NCBI RefSeq assembly: GCF_003144195.1
Contig: NW_020290004.1
Coordinates: forward strand, 247,665 to 311,664
DNA length: 64,000 nt
Direction of reading: 5' to 3'
Source of the DNA: Ceraceosorus guamensis
Lineage: Eukaryota > Basidiomycota > Exobasidiomycetes > Ceraceosorales > Ceraceosoraceae
This document shows, piece after piece, positions 46,461-57,670 of the stretch. The notes beneath the pieces were generated by a model, which worked only from the letters and a program-made list of their open reading frames with translations, was not told the DNA's origin and made no database searches. Each line of letters starts with the position of its first letter. Within the stretch, counting starts at the first letter, position 1. The translations under genes and the position numbers were made by a program.

Positions 46461-48625
46461 ATGAATTACAATGTGATCCACGACTATCTGTCGCAGGTTG
46501 GAGCTGCCTATGCCTCGCGCAGTCAGGATCCGTTCACCTTGGCCAGCCTCTTGGTCGTCGATGCTCAGAAGCACGCCTTGTTGTCCCATGCTCTGCGAGC
46601 TGTGAGTACCAGTCTGCTCGCTGACACGCGCTGGCCCCCATTCCTGCTTACCACCCTCGCCTGCAATGTTCACCTGTTTCAGCCTCAAAATTCGGATCTG
46701 CCCAAGAAGCTGCACACTCTTTTGCGCGTACAAAAGACGGACAGATTGGTGCCTTTCATCGACTCGCTCTTCAACTACTTGGCTACTCAACCTCCCACTG
46801 CGCAATTGGTAGCTCGAGGTCCTGCTCAACTGCCCATCCAGGCCTACAGACCCGCCTATGATGCTTGGGCTGCTGTTTGGACGTGAGTCGAGTCTTTTCA
46901 GCGAAGTTGGAAGAAGCGGAGGTCATAGCTGGTTGCTGTCTGGAGGTGGACGCGGTAGACTTCAAAGCGGGAAACTGCGCCATGCACGCGAACTCATTTG
47001 CACTCTTACTCCTCACATTGTACAGCAAAGCATTTGCCATCTTCTCACTGCCTGAGGCCACATGGTTCGGAGCCAGTCTCAGACACTTTGGTCTGGTGTT
47101 GCTGCATCTAGCCGTCAAGGTGAGTGGAACCGCTGCGCTTGGCTCCCGAGACTCGCCATCGTGCTCACGCTCTCCCGCACCTTTCGTGATGACGAATCAG
47201 GCTGACAAGTACCAGGTGCAAACCAGCAGCACAAAGAACCCCTGCATCACCGATGCTGCATCGAAACTGTCCAAAGCTGCTGGGCTGGCTGCCATAGATC
47301 GAACGCCAGCGGCGGGACAGGAGACCAAGCGAAGGGAGGTCTTGTGGCTGGCCAACTTGAGCTTTTACGCCTACTTCAAAGTGAGTCTTTGGAGTGTGGC
47401 GGCAATGTTGGGCGCATCGCTGACATCTCATGCCCGGCGGCTCGGTCAGCTCAACAACCTGCGCTTGTGCGATACCGTCCTGTCCTCAGTCGACAGCGCC
47501 TTCGCTTTGAACAGGCAATTCGCGCCACTCGCGACATCTGCTCTGGCAGGTGCGAACGCAGATCAGGGCGAGAGCTGCTACAGTCGAGCAGATAGGGTGA
47601 CCTACAGGTACTACTTGGGTCGCTTGAGGCTCATGCAGCATCGTATTCGTGTAGTGCGTGGCCATCAGCTGCTCCTTGCTGAGGCGCAACGTACCCGCTG
47701 ACAAATGACCGCACAACTGCCCCACCTTCTCCTGCGCACCAAGGCACACACACATTTGCGATGGGCCTTCGACAACTGCATCGTCTCTTCACGGAACAAA
47801 GTGTGAGTCGAAGCGCACTGCTCTCGAATTCTCTTAGGATCAATGCTGACGTCTGCCTGCACCGTAAATCGCAGCTTCATCTTGGTTCCACTGCTTGTAG
47901 CCTCGCTCATCTTGGGCCATTATCCCACGCCAGCTCTTTTGCAAGCATCGGGACTGGACCCCCAATTCGGACCTTTGGTAGAGAGACTGAGATTAGGCGA
48001 TGGGGCTGGAATGTTGCAGGAGCTGAACAGGTGGAGGGAGTGGCACAGATCCAGGGGCATCTATCTTTTGCTCAGAGAGAGGCTGCAGACTGCCTGCTGG
48101 AGGAACCTTATTCGACGAACGTGAGCAGCACGCTAGAAGGTACCTCTCATCAAGGAGCCGCACGGAGCTAACGAGAATCGTGACGTTTCGAACAGTCTGC
48201 TAGTATCGCGCAAGCTTGCGGGCCAGAATTCCGGCACGGTCTCGGGCTCAGCTTCGCCCATGCCCACGAATGGTGCGGCAGCGGCGCAAGCTGGCAAAGT
48301 GGAAGCACCGCCAAACATCTATTTGAGGGAGATTCTGCCTGCTGCGAGATTAGCATGGAGGGACGAGGAGCTGACATTGGCGGATGTGGAATGCGTCGTG
48401 TGCAGCTTGATCGATCAGGTGAGCGCTGGGGGTTGAATTGCTAGAGAGATGGAGCATCCAACGCGGAACGAATTGCCAACAGCTCTTCTCCCTCTGACAC
48501 TTGTCCACCAAATCGTCACGCTTTTCTAGGGCCTCATCAAGGGATACCTGATGCACAAGGCTGGACGATTGGTTCTGCAAAGAGGACCCAGCATGGGATT
48601 TGTACCTGTTGCTTCTGTACGATGA
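46461..48625 (+). CDS. PCI-domain protein, CSN12/PCID2/Thp1 family
   Basis: Nine exons: 46461-46601, 46683-46882, 47026-47119, 47201-47380, 47450-47653, 47744-47802, 47875-48120, 48196-48418 and 48530-48625. They total 1443 nt with every junction in frame, 480 residues. Landmarks: an N-terminal helix-rich part (MNYNVIHDYLSQVGAAYASR), REVLWLANLSFYAYFK, YYLGRLRL, HLRWAFDNC and VFILVPLLVASLILGHYP. The C-terminal winged-helix end reads GLIKGYLMHKAGRLVLQRG. This order and the GLIKGY...LVL ending are those of the CSN12/PCID2/Thp1 family, whose members bind the COP9 signalosome or the TREX-2 mRNA export complex; which one applies cannot be decided here. A Gly/Ala/Ser linker (QNSGTVSGSASPMPTNGAAA) interrupts the PCI part. 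Exon 6 is 59 nt. Intron 5 uses a GTGCGT donor. Confidence 0.85.
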
Positions 48626-50182
48626 GAGTCACACGATCGCGAGACGCATCTCTTCTGAATTCGCTGCTCGAAGCGCTAAGCGCCTGCGACGCTGCTGTTG
48701 CCGCTGCCCGACCCCGCCAAATTCGAGCTTAAGCGTGCGTCAGTCAAGCCGCATGTGAGCCGTAATTGTACCGACAGAAGACTGCGATGCACGATTGGCT
48801 GCTACCGTGAATGTGTGTGTGCGTGTGTTTGTTGAATTGGCGCGACGTCGTGTGCTCCGTGGGTGTGAAGAAGGATCAGGTGCGGGCTTTGCATCTCCGA
48901 CTCCACATTTCATTCACATTGCTGACTCGACTGCTGCGACGAATCACACCAGCACGTCCATGGAGTGCTCGGTGACAAAACTCCACCAACGAAAAGCCGG
49001 GTGAGCAAAAGACCGGTACCGTACCGGTATTCACGGTTCACATTGTGGGGCAGAGCTCGTACCTTGAACGGACGCGCGATCGGTGCTGCATGGTTGCTCA
49101 GCGATGCTCGACATGCTGATTCTGATGTGAAAGTCGCGATGGACCCCGAGAGGAGGATAAACCACGAATCGTGGTTTCAGACTGGCGCTTTGCCCGCGTA
49201 TCACGGAACAAGGAAGGGAACGGTTGAACTCGCGATTCGCGATTCGTGATTGGCGCATGATGCATGAGTCTAACGATGCACGCCAAACGCCAACTTGCAG
49301 CTATACTGCTGCTGAGCCCGCTTGCGCACAGAGGCGGAATGGATGGAGCGCATGATGAGGCACAGCACCGCTGCAATGCCCACTCCCCACTCGATCTCGC
49401 TCGCGAACGACGACCGCCATCACGCACTCACACATCAGCTTCCTTGTCGAGGCTCGACTCGACTCACTGACTCTCTTGTCGAGACAGGGAGAAAACAATA
49501 ACTCGTGACTTGTACTTGCACGTGCTCGCTCGCTGGTGGAGCGCGTGGATGCGAATCTTGAATCGAATCGACGTGCACAGGCTCAGTCGAGGATGGGTGC
49601 AGCGGAGGCGATAGCAGCAGCAAGCTATGGTTTTGGCCCGCGATCGCCGAATCGTATGCACGTCTGGCGCATGCAGAGCGGACTCTTACGCTGCGCTCGG
49701 GGGGTAGCCATGCAGCACCTACTCAGTCAGAGCCACGGGTGGGTTGTGAGCGCATTGCAGCTGGTGCTGTCCCTCTTCCAAAGCCCCCGTCCCGTTTGGC
49801 TCGGTCATGTGCTCACTCGCCCAAGCGCTGATGACACGCTAGCTCGCTCGCTGTCACGAAAGCTCATGGAAAGGCTTTTTGATCGGAGACCATCACCACA
49901 TCGACACACACGTGGGCAATTTGCCTCTTGCTTCCCTTCCACATTTCCCCTTTCCCGCTTGCAAAGGGTGTTCACTGCTTCTGCCCTGCCATATCCTGCT
50001 CACAGCATCCGCAGCGTCGTCTCTCTGATTTTTGAGGCTCCAAAACAGCTGGACTGTAGTCAGCGTGAGTCCAGCTCGCTAAAATGGTATTGGTTGGCCA
50101 GTAGACACCATAACTAAGCCTCGTCTCGTCACCCTCCCTTCCTCTCTCTCTCTCTCTATCTCCAACGCAGCATCGCCACATC
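48626..50182. other. Intergenic region with palindromes and ATTCGTGATT-type words
   Basis: No gene is supported. It includes a 15-bp palindrome (CCGGTACCGTACCGG, near 49013), a 19-bp palindrome (AAACCACGAATCGTGGTTT, near 49159) and tandem CGCGATT/CGTGATT words near 49231-49252. The final 40 bp is a (CT)n pyrimidine tract before the next gene. Confidence 0.5.
50141..50157 (+). promoter_or_regulatory. CT-rich tract upstream of the 1520-residue gene
   Basis: A (CT)n run about 25 bp before the predicted ATG at 50183. Such pyrimidine tracts commonly mark transcription starts in filamentous fungi and basidiomycetes; the role here is inferred. Confidence 0.45.
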
Positions 50183-53100
50183 ATGGGCATGTTCAAAGGA
50201 AAAGCCGACGGGCTGGGATCGAGCAGTCAGCCAGGTGACACTTCTCGGCGCACCATGTATGCGCGCGATGCTTCCACAGCTCCTCCCGCACACCAATATC
50301 AAAGCAGAGCGCCACAAGCGATGCCACTCGGAAACGCCTCATTCAGCGTCGCTGGCTCATTGAGCAGCTTCCCTACAGCGAGCAAAAGTGCCGGTCTGCC
50401 AGCAAAGAAAGGCGCGCGGAGAATGTTTGCTGACAGCGAGTCTGAAGCTTCACGGACGCCAGGCTCTGTTGCAACCAGCTTCTCGATGGATAGTGGGTCA
50501 GATGCGCCAGAGGAGCAAGAGATACCTTACATCGATCCTGCACAGCGGGCAGAAGAGGAGAGGATCTGGCACCAGAAGCAATATCAGTACGAGGAGGCGA
50601 AGAGAAAGGCTGCAGAGAAAGCACAAAAGGCCCAAAAGACTCAATCTAGTCGCAAGACCTTCATGTCACGCAACAACTCGAAATCCGACTTGGACGCGTT
50701 GCGCTCGCTCAACTCCACACCCCAAGTCCCTGCTCCCCCGCGTCCGTCCCTACAAACGATGAATTCGAGCTCGAACCTATCTACGCTCAGCAGCGGTACT
50801 CACAGACCAAGTCTGTCGCAAGAGAGGGCGCCGAGCGAAAGTCGAGTCGCGCAATGGGCACGCGGGACGTACGGTGAGCGTCAGCCACCAAGCCGCCAGC
50901 AGACTCTCACGCAAAGCCAACAAGGGTATGGGGACGCACCTGGTGCGGGCAACGCAACTCATTGGCAAGGAGCAACGGGTCAGGAGTACGCTCGACAGGT
51001 GCGCGAGAGGTGGGATGACTACGAGTCTCGTCATCCACAGGTGGTGCATCAGCAACCCGCACAAGCGACCACTACTTCAAGTCGCTACATGACCCCTGGG
51101 CCAGGGTCTGACTCGCACCATCCTGGAGCTGACAGGTATCGCAACTACGCTCAGTTCCCGCGCGACCTGTCATCCCAAGCTCCGTTTGGCGATGTGAGCA
51201 GAGACGTGCCGGAATCTGCTTCTTGGCATGGCCACGGAGTTGCGCCCGGCCCGCCACGCTCTGGTCAGATTCACGGAGGCTATTCTGAAGATCTGACTTC
51301 TCCAGCGCAGCTGCAACGCTACCCCTCGCATCACACGGTGGAAGCGTTGCCTGCACGCAGCGCTTCCGCTTCCCTAGAAGATGCGCACCGTTTGGCGAGT
51401 GCTTCTCAGCATCATGGGGGGGGTCATTCGCAGCATCCGCCAGCGCTTCGCTCTGCATCGTTTGATGCGACCGATGCTGCCAGCATGGTGCCAAATCCCC
51501 ACATTAGGTCAGCGTCTGCGACACAGCTTCAGCATCCTGCCTCACTGCTGGCCAATCGCCCGCAAGCTCAGGGATCAGGCTCGGGCGCGCAGGTCTCCCG
51601 CATCAACACCAACGTGTACGATCACTCGCACGCACGCATGGCCGTTCCGGCTTCCCAGGCATCCGCTGCGCTCGTTGCCAGTCCGAATGGTAGTCTCAGT
51701 CCGAGCGCAGGCTCCAATTCCTCTGCACGCAATGCAGCGCTCCGCGCAGTGTACGGCTCAAGTCCTTCTCAAAGCCCGATCCCAGAGAGACCGAGCAGTG
51801 CAGCAAGTCACTGGTCGAATGGTTTGCCATCGGCTCTCCAAGCCGGTCGCGAGTCTCCTTCGTGGCATTCCCGTCCGCGTCCGGCAATGGGAAGGGGTCT
51901 CGACGAATTTGGCAATCTGCGTCCCCCTCAACAGCAAGTGAGGTCAGAGACGCCAAGTAAAGAACCCCTGCGCTCCGTCATGGACTCGCCCACGAGCGCT
52001 CGGGCTAGATCGCCCTCGATTGCCTCTCGCGCCGGCACACCAATGCAACAGCAGTCTCTACGCCACCAGTCCTCCATCAGCAGCCTCGACTCGATCGGCG
52101 AGATGAAGCCTCGTCGTGCGCCTGCACCTCCAATTCAGCAGACGCCAGCCGCAGCGCCTGCAGTGACGAAAGCGCCTGTTGCTCCTCGAGCTGAGAATGT
52201 GGCTGGCGGCGAGAGCAAGCCGAGCGGTGCAGCGGCGGTCGCGCCTCCCGCTGCGCTGCCTGCGACTTCCGACGCAAACGTGGGCGAGATTAATCGATCA
52301 GCCTCACGGCTCACTCGAATTGCTGGACCAGATCGCACACTCGAGTCTCGACGAGGGACTCGTGGCGCCACAAAAGACGGATCGAGCTTTACCGCTTCGA
52401 CAAGCGGTCTGCCCCTGCCTCTCTTGGCTGGAATCTCCGATGCTCAAAGAAAGCAGGAAGAAGAGGAGAGCACGAAGAAGAATCGCGTATCTGACTCGAG
52501 CAGCAAAAGCGGCGCATCGACGAACTCGAACGTTCGCTCGAGCCAGCCGACCAATCCTTTACTGGGTGTTCTTTCTGGGCCTGCATCAACATCCACGGAA
52601 GAGAAGCATGACAGCGTGCCAGGCAGCACAGGCACATCGATCGCCGGCACAAAGAAGTTTTCGCCCATCGAAAAGCCAATAGGAGGCTTCGCTCATGGGC
52701 TCGCCTCCAGCGTAGACCACCGATCCGGCAAAGTGAAGGCCGTGCCGGAGCACAGCAAAGCGTCTCACAGCCGTAGACCATCTGAAGGGGGTGAGCGAGC
52801 ACCTGCTGTTCTTCGAGACGGTGTCTTTGGGTCTAGTCAATCTGTCCCTCCCCAAGCGGACCAGGGCCGCGTGCGTCAGCCGACGACAAGTTTCGGCAGC
52901 ATTAGCAGCTTGAATCCTGTCGAGAGTGCGCCGCCGCCATACGTTCCAGTACCCGAGAGTACTCGTGCGGCTCTACAAAACGAGAAGAGTGGGTCGGATG
53001 GTCGCCAGGCGCAGGCAGTCTTCGCCAGTGCGGACACGACTGCTAGCAGCAGCACTGGGACAGGCCAATCTGGCAAAGGTAGGGCATCCATCTCTTCGCT

Positions 53101-54745
53101 TGCAGCTCCAGCAAGACCACCCCGTCGACAGGCTAGCTCTTCCACAATCGACTCCGACGCAAATCTAAAGGCTTCAAGAGATGCGTCAACTTTTGCGAAG
53201 GCTGTACCCCAAGCACCCATCCTCGACGAGCCGGGCAAGACAAGCTCTTCTACCATCTCGACAGTAAAGCCAGAGCGCAAAGCACCTCCCACATCGATCA
53301 AGACCGGCGTCAAGCCGTGGCAATCAGGACCAAAGTCTGCCAGTGGATCAAGCGCGATGCCAGCGGCACCACGATCCGCAGTGGTGCCGCCTAAAAGCGC
53401 TCGAGCACCACCAGCCGCTTTTCCCAAAACCGCCAAGCCTGCCCTAGCGAGCGAAAGCTCAGAGGGCGCAGCGTATGTCCGCGCTGAGCGCCATCCGAAA
53501 CCGTCGTTTCCTCCTGTGAAGACGCCGACCACCCGAAGACCGAGCTCCAGCGCATCTAGGACCTCGATCGCGGGTCCATTGCTTGCAGGCGCCGTGTCGG
53601 GTTTGAAGACGCCCCGCAACGTCCCTGAAACCGAGTCGAGGGGAGATGGAGGGATCGATAGTCGAATGACAGGTGAAACTTTGGATGCTGATAGTGCCTC
53701 CGCCGTCGATTCTGGGCCGGAAGAGGAGGATGATGCACCTATCTTGCCCGAAATCCCACGAGTGTCCGCCGCGCCGCCACGCCTGGATTTCAACCTCGAA
53801 ACGTCGCTGGACACGGAGCTCAACTCTGCCTGGGCTTTGCTGAGCGAAGCAGCCGCGACAGAAGAGGCTGGCGTCGGAAGGGATGAGCCAGATGAGCAGC
53901 AGCCGCCTTTGGCGCCCGAGCCAGTAGTCTCAGCCTCACCTGCAGCGATCACCCGAGCTTTCAGTCGATCGCGCCCGCCGACCGCTTCCTCGATTCCGTC
54001 CTCCACCGGCAGATTTGTGCCTACACATCGCCCAAGCCCTTCTCTCGACGCCAGCGCCCGATCCAAAGCTGGCGCGCTTCACGTAGACACCACCCCGCTC
54101 GCCGCCTTCAAGCTGGGAGTGGCTACTCAGGGTCGACCGCAAGAAGTTCGAAGAGTGCTCAAGAGCGGTCAAGCGCATGCTGAAAGCTCGTCGGCATACC
54201 TGAGCGCTCTGAACTCCGCTACTCCGCCCAGCACGGCGTCGCCTGCTCGGTTCGAGAGTGCACTCTCGAGTGACGCGGCAGAGGAGTCCGAAGCTGAGAC
54301 GACGGCTGCTCAGTCTTCTTTGGCGGACGCTCGTGGTGGCAAGGTACACGCAGAGGCTGATGTCTCCAACACCCCAACATCGGCTTTGACAAACAGTCGC
54401 AGCCCACTTTCTGCTCTCTCGAGCAGCACACCAGGCTCGTCGGGATCCGAGCTGGAATCGCTCACTCCCTTCTTCGCAAAGTTCAACCGAGCGCACATGG
54501 CGCGCTCGGAATCCATGTCCAATGTGGAAAAGGTCTTGCCTAGGATTCCGCCGGCTGGGGAGATGAGCCCCCTCTTCGCCAGTCTGCTTAGTCCCACGGA
54601 AGCGTCTGCCGCGCTCGCCCGTGGATCGGGCCGCAGGAGCACGTCCATCAGCTCTCCAAACGAGGCGGTCAAGGGTGCTCTTCCCGCCGTCGCTCGACAC
54701 AACCTTGTCCACCTTCCTGTCAGAAAAATGAGCTTGCGCAGCTAA
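50183..54745 (+). CDS. Large disordered Ser/Ala/Pro-rich protein, intronless
   Basis: A single open frame of 1520 residues in a region where most neighbours have several introns. I do not recognise the family. Composition is dominated by Ser, Ala, Pro, Gln and Arg. Proline-rich SH3-type stretches occur (PPRPSLQ, PARPPRRQ) and a short acidic segment (GPEEEDDAPILPEIP, about residue 1180). The most ordered-looking parts are AEEERIWHQKQYQYEEAKRK (near residue 115, a charged helix) and LETSLDTELNSAWALLSEAA (near 1215). The end ELESLTPFFAKFNRAHMARS to VRKMSLRS is less repetitive and may carry a conserved C-terminal motif. A scaffold or signalling-adaptor role would fit but is not shown. The start is in a good context (CATCATGGGC) soon after a CT tract. 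It ends 263 bp from the convergent Sld5 gene. Confidence 0.8.
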   Translation: MGMFKGKADGLGSSSQPGDTSRRTMYARDASTAPPAHQYQSRAPQAMPLGNASFSVAGSLSSFPTASKSAGLPAKKGARRMFADSESEASRTPGSVATSFSMDSGSDAPEEQEIPYIDPAQRAEEERIWHQKQYQYEEAKRKAAEKAQKAQKTQSSRKTFMSRNNSKSDLDALRSLNSTPQVPAPPRPSLQTMNSSSNLSTLSSGTHRPSLSQERAPSESRVAQWARGTYGERQPPSRQQTLTQSQQGYGDAPGAGNATHWQGATGQEYARQVRERWDDYESRHPQVVHQQPAQATTTSSRYMTPGPGSDSHHPGADRYRNYAQFPRDLSSQAPFGDVSRDVPESASWHGHGVAPGPPRSGQIHGGYSEDLTSPAQLQRYPSHHTVEALPARSASASLEDAHRLASASQHHGGGHSQHPPALRSASFDATDAASMVPNPHIRSASATQLQHPASLLANRPQAQGSGSGAQVSRINTNVYDHSHARMAVPASQASAALVASPNGSLSPSAGSNSSARNAALRAVYGSSPSQSPIPERPSSAASHWSNGLPSALQAGRESPSWHSRPRPAMGRGLDEFGNLRPPQQQVRSETPSKEPLRSVMDSPTSARARSPSIASRAGTPMQQQSLRHQSSISSLDSIGEMKPRRAPAPPIQQTPAAAPAVTKAPVAPRAENVAGGESKPSGAAAVAPPAALPATSDANVGEINRSASRLTRIAGPDRTLESRRGTRGATKDGSSFTASTSGLPLPLLAGISDAQRKQEEEESTKKNRVSDSSSKSGASTNSNVRSSQPTNPLLGVLSGPASTSTEEKHDSVPGSTGTSIAGTKKFSPIEKPIGGFAHGLASSVDHRSGKVKAVPEHSKASHSRRPSEGGERAPAVLRDGVFGSSQSVPPQADQGRVRQPTTSFGSISSLNPVESAPPPYVPVPESTRAALQNEKSGSDGRQAQAVFASADTTASSSTGTGQSGKGRASISSLAAPARPPRRQASSSTIDSDANLKASRDASTFAKAVPQAPILDEPGKTSSSTISTVKPERKAPPTSIKTGVKPWQSGPKSASGSSAMPAAPRSAVVPPKSARAPPAAFPKTAKPALASESSEGAAYVRAERHPKPSFPPVKTPTTRRPSSSASRTSIAGPLLAGAVSGLKTPRNVPETESRGDGGIDSRMTGETLDADSASAVDSGPEEEDDAPILPEIPRVSAAPPRLDFNLETSLDTELNSAWALLSEAAATEEAGVGRDEPDEQQPPLAPEPVVSASPAAITRAFSRSRPPTASSIPSSTGRFVPTHRPSPSLDASARSKAGALHVDTTPLAAFKLGVATQGRPQEVRRVLKSGQAHAESSSAYLSALNSATPPSTASPARFESALSSDAAEESEAETTAAQSSLADARGGKVHAEADVSNTPTSALTNSRSPLSALSSSTPGSSGSELESLTPFFAKFNRAHMARSESMSNVEKVLPRIPPAGEMSPLFASLLSPTEASAALARGSGRRSTSISSPNEAVKGALPAVARHNLVHLPVRKMSLRS

Positions 54746-55008
54746 ATCAAACGCGCTTTGCATCACCATCTTTACACACTCTTTACGGTTCCCACTCAAC
54801 CCTCCAACTTTTCTGTGCTCGCGCGAAATTCTCTTCCTTTGTATACCCTTTAATCTATCGTGGCCTCACCTGCGCTATGCCGTACTTCCGCGACAACACC
54901 CTTCCTCGATGATCTTGGTCAAGGCGACACTACTGTGACTTTGCCTGGCCTGTATTGCGTCAGTCCCCCAAACATTGAGATGCAACGAGAATGCTTGCAT
55001 TTCGAATG

Positions 55009-56363
55009 CTACAATATCCTGACTTTGCCCGACAAGACGAGGTGTCTGACTGCTCTCCATCTAAAGAGGTGAATCGATCCTTTTGTCATATTGGTAGATT
55101 CGTCATCCAATATCTTGAGCATTCCACAGTCCTTGAGACACCTGACAAAGACCGGAGCATCGGGATCCGGAACATCCACCATGCCGGATCTGCCGTCCGT
55201 ATTTCCCGCTCCCGTTCCCGCACCCGTATCTTCCAGGCTGCGCATGTGGAGCGGCAAAGCGTCTAGCACGGTCGTCTGAAAGTGCGACGAGCGAAGCTGA
55301 TGAAAAGCCTGGGCGTAATTCTGCTCGAGCGGAGAGAGTTGGGACATGGCGTGCGCCGAGGCGCTATTCTTCTGCACCAGGTACGCTGCGAGATGTTCGA
55401 TCTGCGGTTGGCGAGGCCAGGAAGAGGAGAGAAGAGGTTCAGCGACGCTCAGCAGACTTGATCACATGTTGCTTGAGGAAGCTCCTGTCCTGTTCCGCTC
55501 ACCTTGGCTATCCGACATCGCAAGTAAGCTCTCAGCAACCATCTGGCCCGTTCGATGTCCAGAGCGACGATACCCAGACGAATGTGCTCCTCCTCCGATG
55601 TCGAGGTGTCGCCTGACAACGACTCCAGAATGGCCTAAAGTCGTTGATGGCAGATTGCGCATCGTGAGCAAAACTGGAGCTGGCTACCGCATCGCAGTCT
55701 CCATGAACAATTTGTAGGCAGCGATAGCCGGCGCCGACATGCTAGCACGTCATCTCGCCCTCGCAGCGCCCGCATGACCCTTCCCTCATGTTCCATGCGA
55801 CTCACTTCTTGCCCTTCGATCATAGCACAGACGCTATCCACCGTATCGCCGCTCCACTTCAAAACCTCTGGAGAACCTCTCTGTGCGACCCAATCATCCT
55901 GCAGCTTCTCGATGGGCGACTTTCTCCTCCTTCTACCCGCCCCACCGCCTTGCTCATCCACCGCTCCATCCCAGTCCAGATCTTCTCCTTCCTCTTCCTC
56001 GCCGTTTTCCTCTCCCATCCATTCATCATCCAGGTCCGCATCCGCTCTAGCAGTTCCAGCACCTCCGGACATTTCGCGCCCATCCGCTCTGGCCCTTCTG
56101 TTCCCTCTGCCGGGCGACAAGAAAGGATTGTCGGACCTGAACGCGTCCCTGTTCGCTCTGCTAGTCTGCGGGTCATTTGCCGGTCCATCTCTGCGATGCA
56201 AGGATTCCTCAAAGATCAAATCATGCCCCGGCTCTACTTGGCTTTGCGATGAGGGAGCGCCGAAGGTATTGTGATCGTAGCTTTGGTCGTGAACATTCCG
56301 AGAGGTGGAAGCGTCTGCTGTGCCTGTTTCGCTGGATTGACTAAGAGGATGAAAAGACTGCAT
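55009..56363 (-). CDS. SLD5: GINS complex subunit Sld5
   Basis: Subunit of the GINS tetramer, part of the Cdc45-MCM-GINS replicative helicase. Three exons: 56363-55806, 55634-55503 and 55401-55009, in frame, 360 residues. Residues 1-105 are disordered, then an acidic run (ENGEEEEGEDLDWD) that is long for the family. The helical A domain begins SPIEKLQDDWVAQRGSPEVL. Exon 2 gives GIVALDIERARWLLRAYLRC, the most diagnostic segment, then RIAK. Exon 3 continues IEHLAAYL, LSPLEQNYAQAFHQLRSSHF and LDALPLHMRSL. The B domain includes DPDAPVFVRCLKDCG and ends GKVRIL. A Gly/Thr/Asp-rich linker separates the two domains. The Sld5 identity is clear from these blocks. The ATG 56363 is chosen because the frame upstream looks like leader. 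Confidence 0.92.
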
Positions 56364-57670
56364 TGTGGCTTTGAGATGGGCGCTTGCCTGATGGTTGGCC
56401 CTACTGGATCGTTGAATGGATTGAGTGACGACAGCTACTTGCACCTTTGCGGCTCGAGTGAGGTCAAGAGGGGAGATCGTGGCAATGCTGAAATTTGCAA
56501 GTCCGCCACAACTGAGTGCTGCCACGGAGCCTTTCGAGCTTGCAAGTGTGTTGCGTGAACAGTCGACAGTCGGAGCTTGCGGAAGGATGAGAAGGTATTG
56601 CAAGCCAAAGGGAGCGGACTGGAGCTTCTGAGTGGTGAAGTGAAGGAAAGATCGGACGAAGCACAGTCCACACCTTTCAAAGCTGCTTTCGCTTTGACCT
56701 GAGCAAGATGTTGTGTGCATGCAAGTCACAACGTCGAGGAGCACGTTACGTGACGCGGATCGCGAGGCCAGCTTGTTCAAGATTCGCATCGCATCGCATC
56801 GCATCGCCCAACTCGCGGTGACCAATTAACACACATCATCAAGCAGCGCGACGCGTTATTCCACCGCGCTCAACCCACGCGCGCGCGCGCGCTGCTCTCC
56901 CTTTTCCTCTCTCCCTCTCTCAATTTACGCGATCTCAACGCGCCCAAAGCGGACCGCGGTATACTCACGCACCCGCTGCTGCTGCATGGTAATTCACGAT
57001 TCTTCGCTCTATGCGCATCGACTATACCGCGATCGACTCTCTACATGCTATTTGAGCGTACGATTTGCTCACTTGCACAACGAGGCCGTCATCCCAATAA
57101 AGTGTCCCGGTAAAGAGGTCTTCACTCGCTCCTCACACACACACACACACCACTCGTGCTGCCCAAGCGTCTTTGCTTTGCATGTGCGTGCCATCGATGC
57201 CGAGCGCCGATCTTTCACTCTTCATACACGCCTGCCCGGCCTGTTCTCTGCCTCATCGCCTGAAATCCCGAGCTAGAGCTGCTCCGACGCCATCGCGACG
57301 TTCAGAAGGCTCTTTGCGCAGAAACATGACAGTTGCTACACGCCAGTCGAGTCCTGCAGCAGAGCGTGCCTGATGACGTGATGATCATTGCGGGGACTCC
57401 GTTGAGTGTGAAGAGCTGATGCCGAAAAGCAGGAGGAGGTCGAGTACATTTTGAATGAATAAGAGAGAAAAGGGATGTCCAGAAGAAGGGGCGGCACAGA
57501 ACTGGTGCATCGTGATGCGCGGTGCCAGTGTGCAAGGCGTGATTCATGAGGGAAAGGGGGGGTATTGGGTTATTAGTGTTCGATGCGTGCGAGGCAGCAG
57601 TACGGAATGTTCGAGCGGTGATGCGGTACTGAGCAATTGGACATAGGTGCTGAGCGATGTAGCGCCCACT
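56364..57670. other. Intergenic region with (CG)n and (CA)n tracts
   Basis: Upstream of Sld5 and downstream of the transporter. It contains GCATC repeats near 56786-56806, a (CG)n tract near 56878-56891 and a (CA)n tract near 57138-57152. No gene is supported. Confidence 0.5.

Noticed and set aside
52876-54066. 396-codon antisense frame
   Set aside because: Shadow of the 1520-residue gene, produced by its high GC and biased codon use.
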